DNA of 64,000 nucleotides from an uncultured Butyricicoccus sp. (GTDB lineage: Bacteria; Bacillota; Clostridia; Oscillospirales; Butyricicoccaceae): contig NZ_CALWJM010000034.1 of NCBI RefSeq assembly GCF_944381005.1, forward strand, positions 1 to 64,000, read 5' to 3'. This document shows positions 62,333 to 64,000 of this stretch, one piece after another (position 1 is the first letter of the stretch; each line of letters starts with the position of its first letter). The notes under the pieces were generated by a model, which saw only the letters and a program-made list of their open reading frames with translations, was not told the origin of the DNA and made no database searches. The position numbers and the translations under genes were made by a program.

Positions 62333-63886
62333 GTGCTGAAAGAAGCTTTTCACACATTTTCCATGCGGTTTGCGCGGCTGCATTCGGTCAAGATTAAATT
62401 TTTTGCGGCGATTGCGGCTGTGGCGCTGGTGTTCATCGTGGTCATCACCAGCTTAAACTTGTTTTTTTATGACAGTTATTACATGGCACAGCGGCAGCGC
62501 TCGCTGACCGATATTTATAACGAAATCCGCACCAGCTATCACAATCAGGATGTCGAAACGTTGCGAAATGCGCTGTTTCGCATCGAAAACAGCGATAGTG
62601 TGCGCCTGAGTATCGTGGACAGCACCGGAGCACTGATTTATGATTCCGATACATCGCGCAGTGAGGGCAGCCCATTTGGTCAGAATTTCTTTTCTAATTG
62701 GAAGATGGAACAGTTGGTACGCTCGGCATTGTCGGCCGCCAATCGGGAAAAGCTGGACGCGGGCGGCGTGGATTTTGTCGTGGTGCAGATGCGCGACTTG
62801 CACGAAAATTTCCTGTGTCTAGTGGGTAAGCTGGGCGAAGATTATCTGGTCGAGCGCATCCCGTTTGCCTACATGGAGCAAAATTCCATGTTTAATTCTA
62901 CCTTTTTGTTGATTACCGGTCTGATTACCCTGCTTATCTGTCTGGCACTCAGTGCGGTGTTGGCGTCGCATTTTACCCGCCCGCTGATAGAGATGGGCGA
63001 CGTGGCCAAGGCAATGGCAAAGCTGGACTTTTCCAAAAAGTACGAGGGGCGGCAGACCGACGAGATTGGGCAGCTTGGCGACTCTTTGAACCTGCTGTCC
63101 GACCATCTGGAAGAAGCCATTCGGGAATTACGCACTTCTAACCAGCAGCTTGCCCGTGAAATCGAGGAAAAAGAGCGCATTGACGCCATGCGCCGGGAAT
63201 TTATCGTCAACGTGTCGCACGAACTGAAAACGCCGATTGCCCTGATTCAGGGATATGCCGAGGGCTTGACGGCGGGGGTTGCCGAATCGCCCGAGGACAG
63301 GGATTTTTATTGCAACACCATTGCCGAGGAAGCCGACCGCATGAATACCATGGTCACGCAGCTTTTGAGCCTGTCCCGACTGGAGCTGGGGCGCGAAATC
63401 GTACACAGTGAGCCGGTGGATTTGGGCGAATGTGTGCGCGGTGTGGTGGAAAAAACCGCGGTATTGCGCGCCGGTCGCGGCTTGCAGGTGTCGTGTACCG
63501 GTCAAGCCGTGGTCAACAGCGACGGCAGACAGGTTGACCAGATAATTATGAACTATATGACCAACGCCATTCGCTACACGCCCGACGGCGGGCGCATTGA
63601 ATTGCGGGTGATGGCGCAGCCGGGCGGTGGTGCGCGGGTCGAGGTGTTCAACGAGGGCGACGGCGTAGCCGAGGAGGAATTGCCCAAGCTGTGGGAAAAG
63701 TTCTACCGGACGGATAAGGCGCGCTCCCGCGCATCGGGCGGCACAGGGGTCGGGCTGTCCATTGTGCGGGCATCGGCGCAGCTTTTGGGCGGTCAGTGCG
63801 GCGCCGAGAACGTCGCGGGCGGTATCGTATTTTGGCTGGTGCTGCCGGGGTGTGTGCCCGCGCCCGCAAAGCTGCTGACAGAATGA
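62333..63886 (+). CDS. Sensor histidine kinase
   Basis: The 517-residue kinase has transmembrane helices at about 20-42 and 190-215, an extracytoplasmic sensor (about 45-185) and a HAMP domain. The HisKA segment VNVSHELKTPIALIQGYAEGL carries His296. The catalytic domain has NYMTNAIRYTPDGG (N box), FNEGDGVAEEELPKLWEKFYR and TGVGLSIV. It starts with GTG, seven bases after AAGGAGG; ATG at 62363 lacks a site. It sits 45 bases after a terminator, so it depends on read-through or an unseen promoter. Confidence 0.93.
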   Translation: MLKEAFHTFSMRFARLHSVKIKFFAAIAAVALVFIVVITSLNLFFYDSYYMAQRQRSLTDIYNEIRTSYHNQDVETLRNALFRIENSDSVRLSIVDSTGALIYDSDTSRSEGSPFGQNFFSNWKMEQLVRSALSAANREKLDAGGVDFVVVQMRDLHENFLCLVGKLGEDYLVERIPFAYMEQNSMFNSTFLLITGLITLLICLALSAVLASHFTRPLIEMGDVAKAMAKLDFSKKYEGRQTDEIGQLGDSLNLLSDHLEEAIRELRTSNQQLAREIEEKERIDAMRREFIVNVSHELKTPIALIQGYAEGLTAGVAESPEDRDFYCNTIAEEADRMNTMVTQLLSLSRLELGREIVHSEPVDLGECVRGVVEKTAVLRAGRGLQVSCTGQAVVNSDGRQVDQIIMNYMTNAIRYTPDGGRIELRVMAQPGGGARVEVFNEGDGVAEEELPKLWEKFYRTDKARSRASGGTGVGLSIVRASAQLLGGQCGAENVAGGIVFWLVLPGCVPAPAKLLTE

Positions 63887-63992
63887 CAACTCTTACCCAA
63901 GAGTTTACAAAAAAGCATCAAGTAGTTCAAAAAAATGTGCATCTTTTTGTAAGAATCTGTATGTTGAACGCAAAGAAATGTGCGTTAAATTC

Positions 63993-63998
63993 TTGACA
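63993..63998 (+). promoter_or_regulatory. -35 box at the window edge
   Basis: A perfect TTGACA lies two bases before the window end; the -10 would be outside, so a promoter for a following gene is possible only. Confidence 0.3.
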
Positions 63999-64000
63999 AT

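Overview
The window looks like the chromosomal origin region of a high-GC, spore-forming Clostridia bacterium, most plausibly an Oscillospirales gut commensal (Butyricicoccaceae or Ruminococcaceae type). Taxonomy is inferred from gene content: the Bacillota origin order rpmH-dnaA-dnaN-yaaA-recF-remB-gyrB-gyrA, a CtsR-McsA-McsB-ClpC operon, YidC/Jag, RemB, a SpoIID-like protein and GC-rich codons. No rRNA, tRNA, CRISPR array, prophage or insertion sequence was seen. Layout: 1-7.6 kb holds a truncated XRE regulator, an Ntn-hydrolase of the choloylglycine hydrolase family, ftsH, a three-gene operon of peptidoglycan-binding/SpoIID-like proteins, and a sodium:proline-type symporter. 7.6-12.4 kb holds serS, a membrane coiled-coil protein, parB, parA and a divergent noc-like gene. 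12.4-19.8 kb is the minus-strand set rsmG, mnmG, mnmE, jag, yidC, yidD, rnpA and rpmH. 20.2-29.4 kb is the plus-strand set dnaA, dnaN, yaaA, recF, remB, gyrB and gyrA. Replication: three clusters of DnaA boxes lie in the mnmG-mnmE, rpmH-dnaA and dnaA-dnaN gaps. A TAC-repeat (DnaA-trio-like) tract next to a DnaA box makes the dnaA-dnaN gap the best unwinding site. Four parS sites (three perfect, one with a single mismatch) spread over about 20 kb serve the ParA/ParB system. From 29.4 to 35.3 kb are a CPA2 antiporter, two unknown membrane proteins, rnhA, a DUF4914 P-loop protein and a small ferredoxin. From 35.7 to 40.3 kb is the CtsR-controlled protein quality-control operon, with two CtsR operators flanking its promoter. 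From 40.4 to 50.5 kb are an FrhB-like iron-sulfur protein, two small membrane proteins, a trehalose module (treR, PTS EIIBCA, phosphotrehalase) and ppdK. From 50.7 kb to the end are a HAD phosphatase, a zinc-ribbon membrane protein, a YtrA-type GntR/ABC operon, yjbQ, rfbA, uppP, ftsK/spoIIIE, a flavin-reductase-like protein, and a response regulator/histidine kinase pair split by two YbjN-like paralogues. The least expected things are non-coding. A roughly 90-bp palindromic repeat is present in two inverted copies 53 kb apart, each serving as a gene terminator. A perfect 19-bp dyad sits inside the rfbA promoter, strong palindromes precede the trehalose genes, and a DnaA-box cluster beside mnmG recalls gammaproteobacterial origins. 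All positions and motifs were read by eye; family assignments rest on recognised motifs, not on searches.
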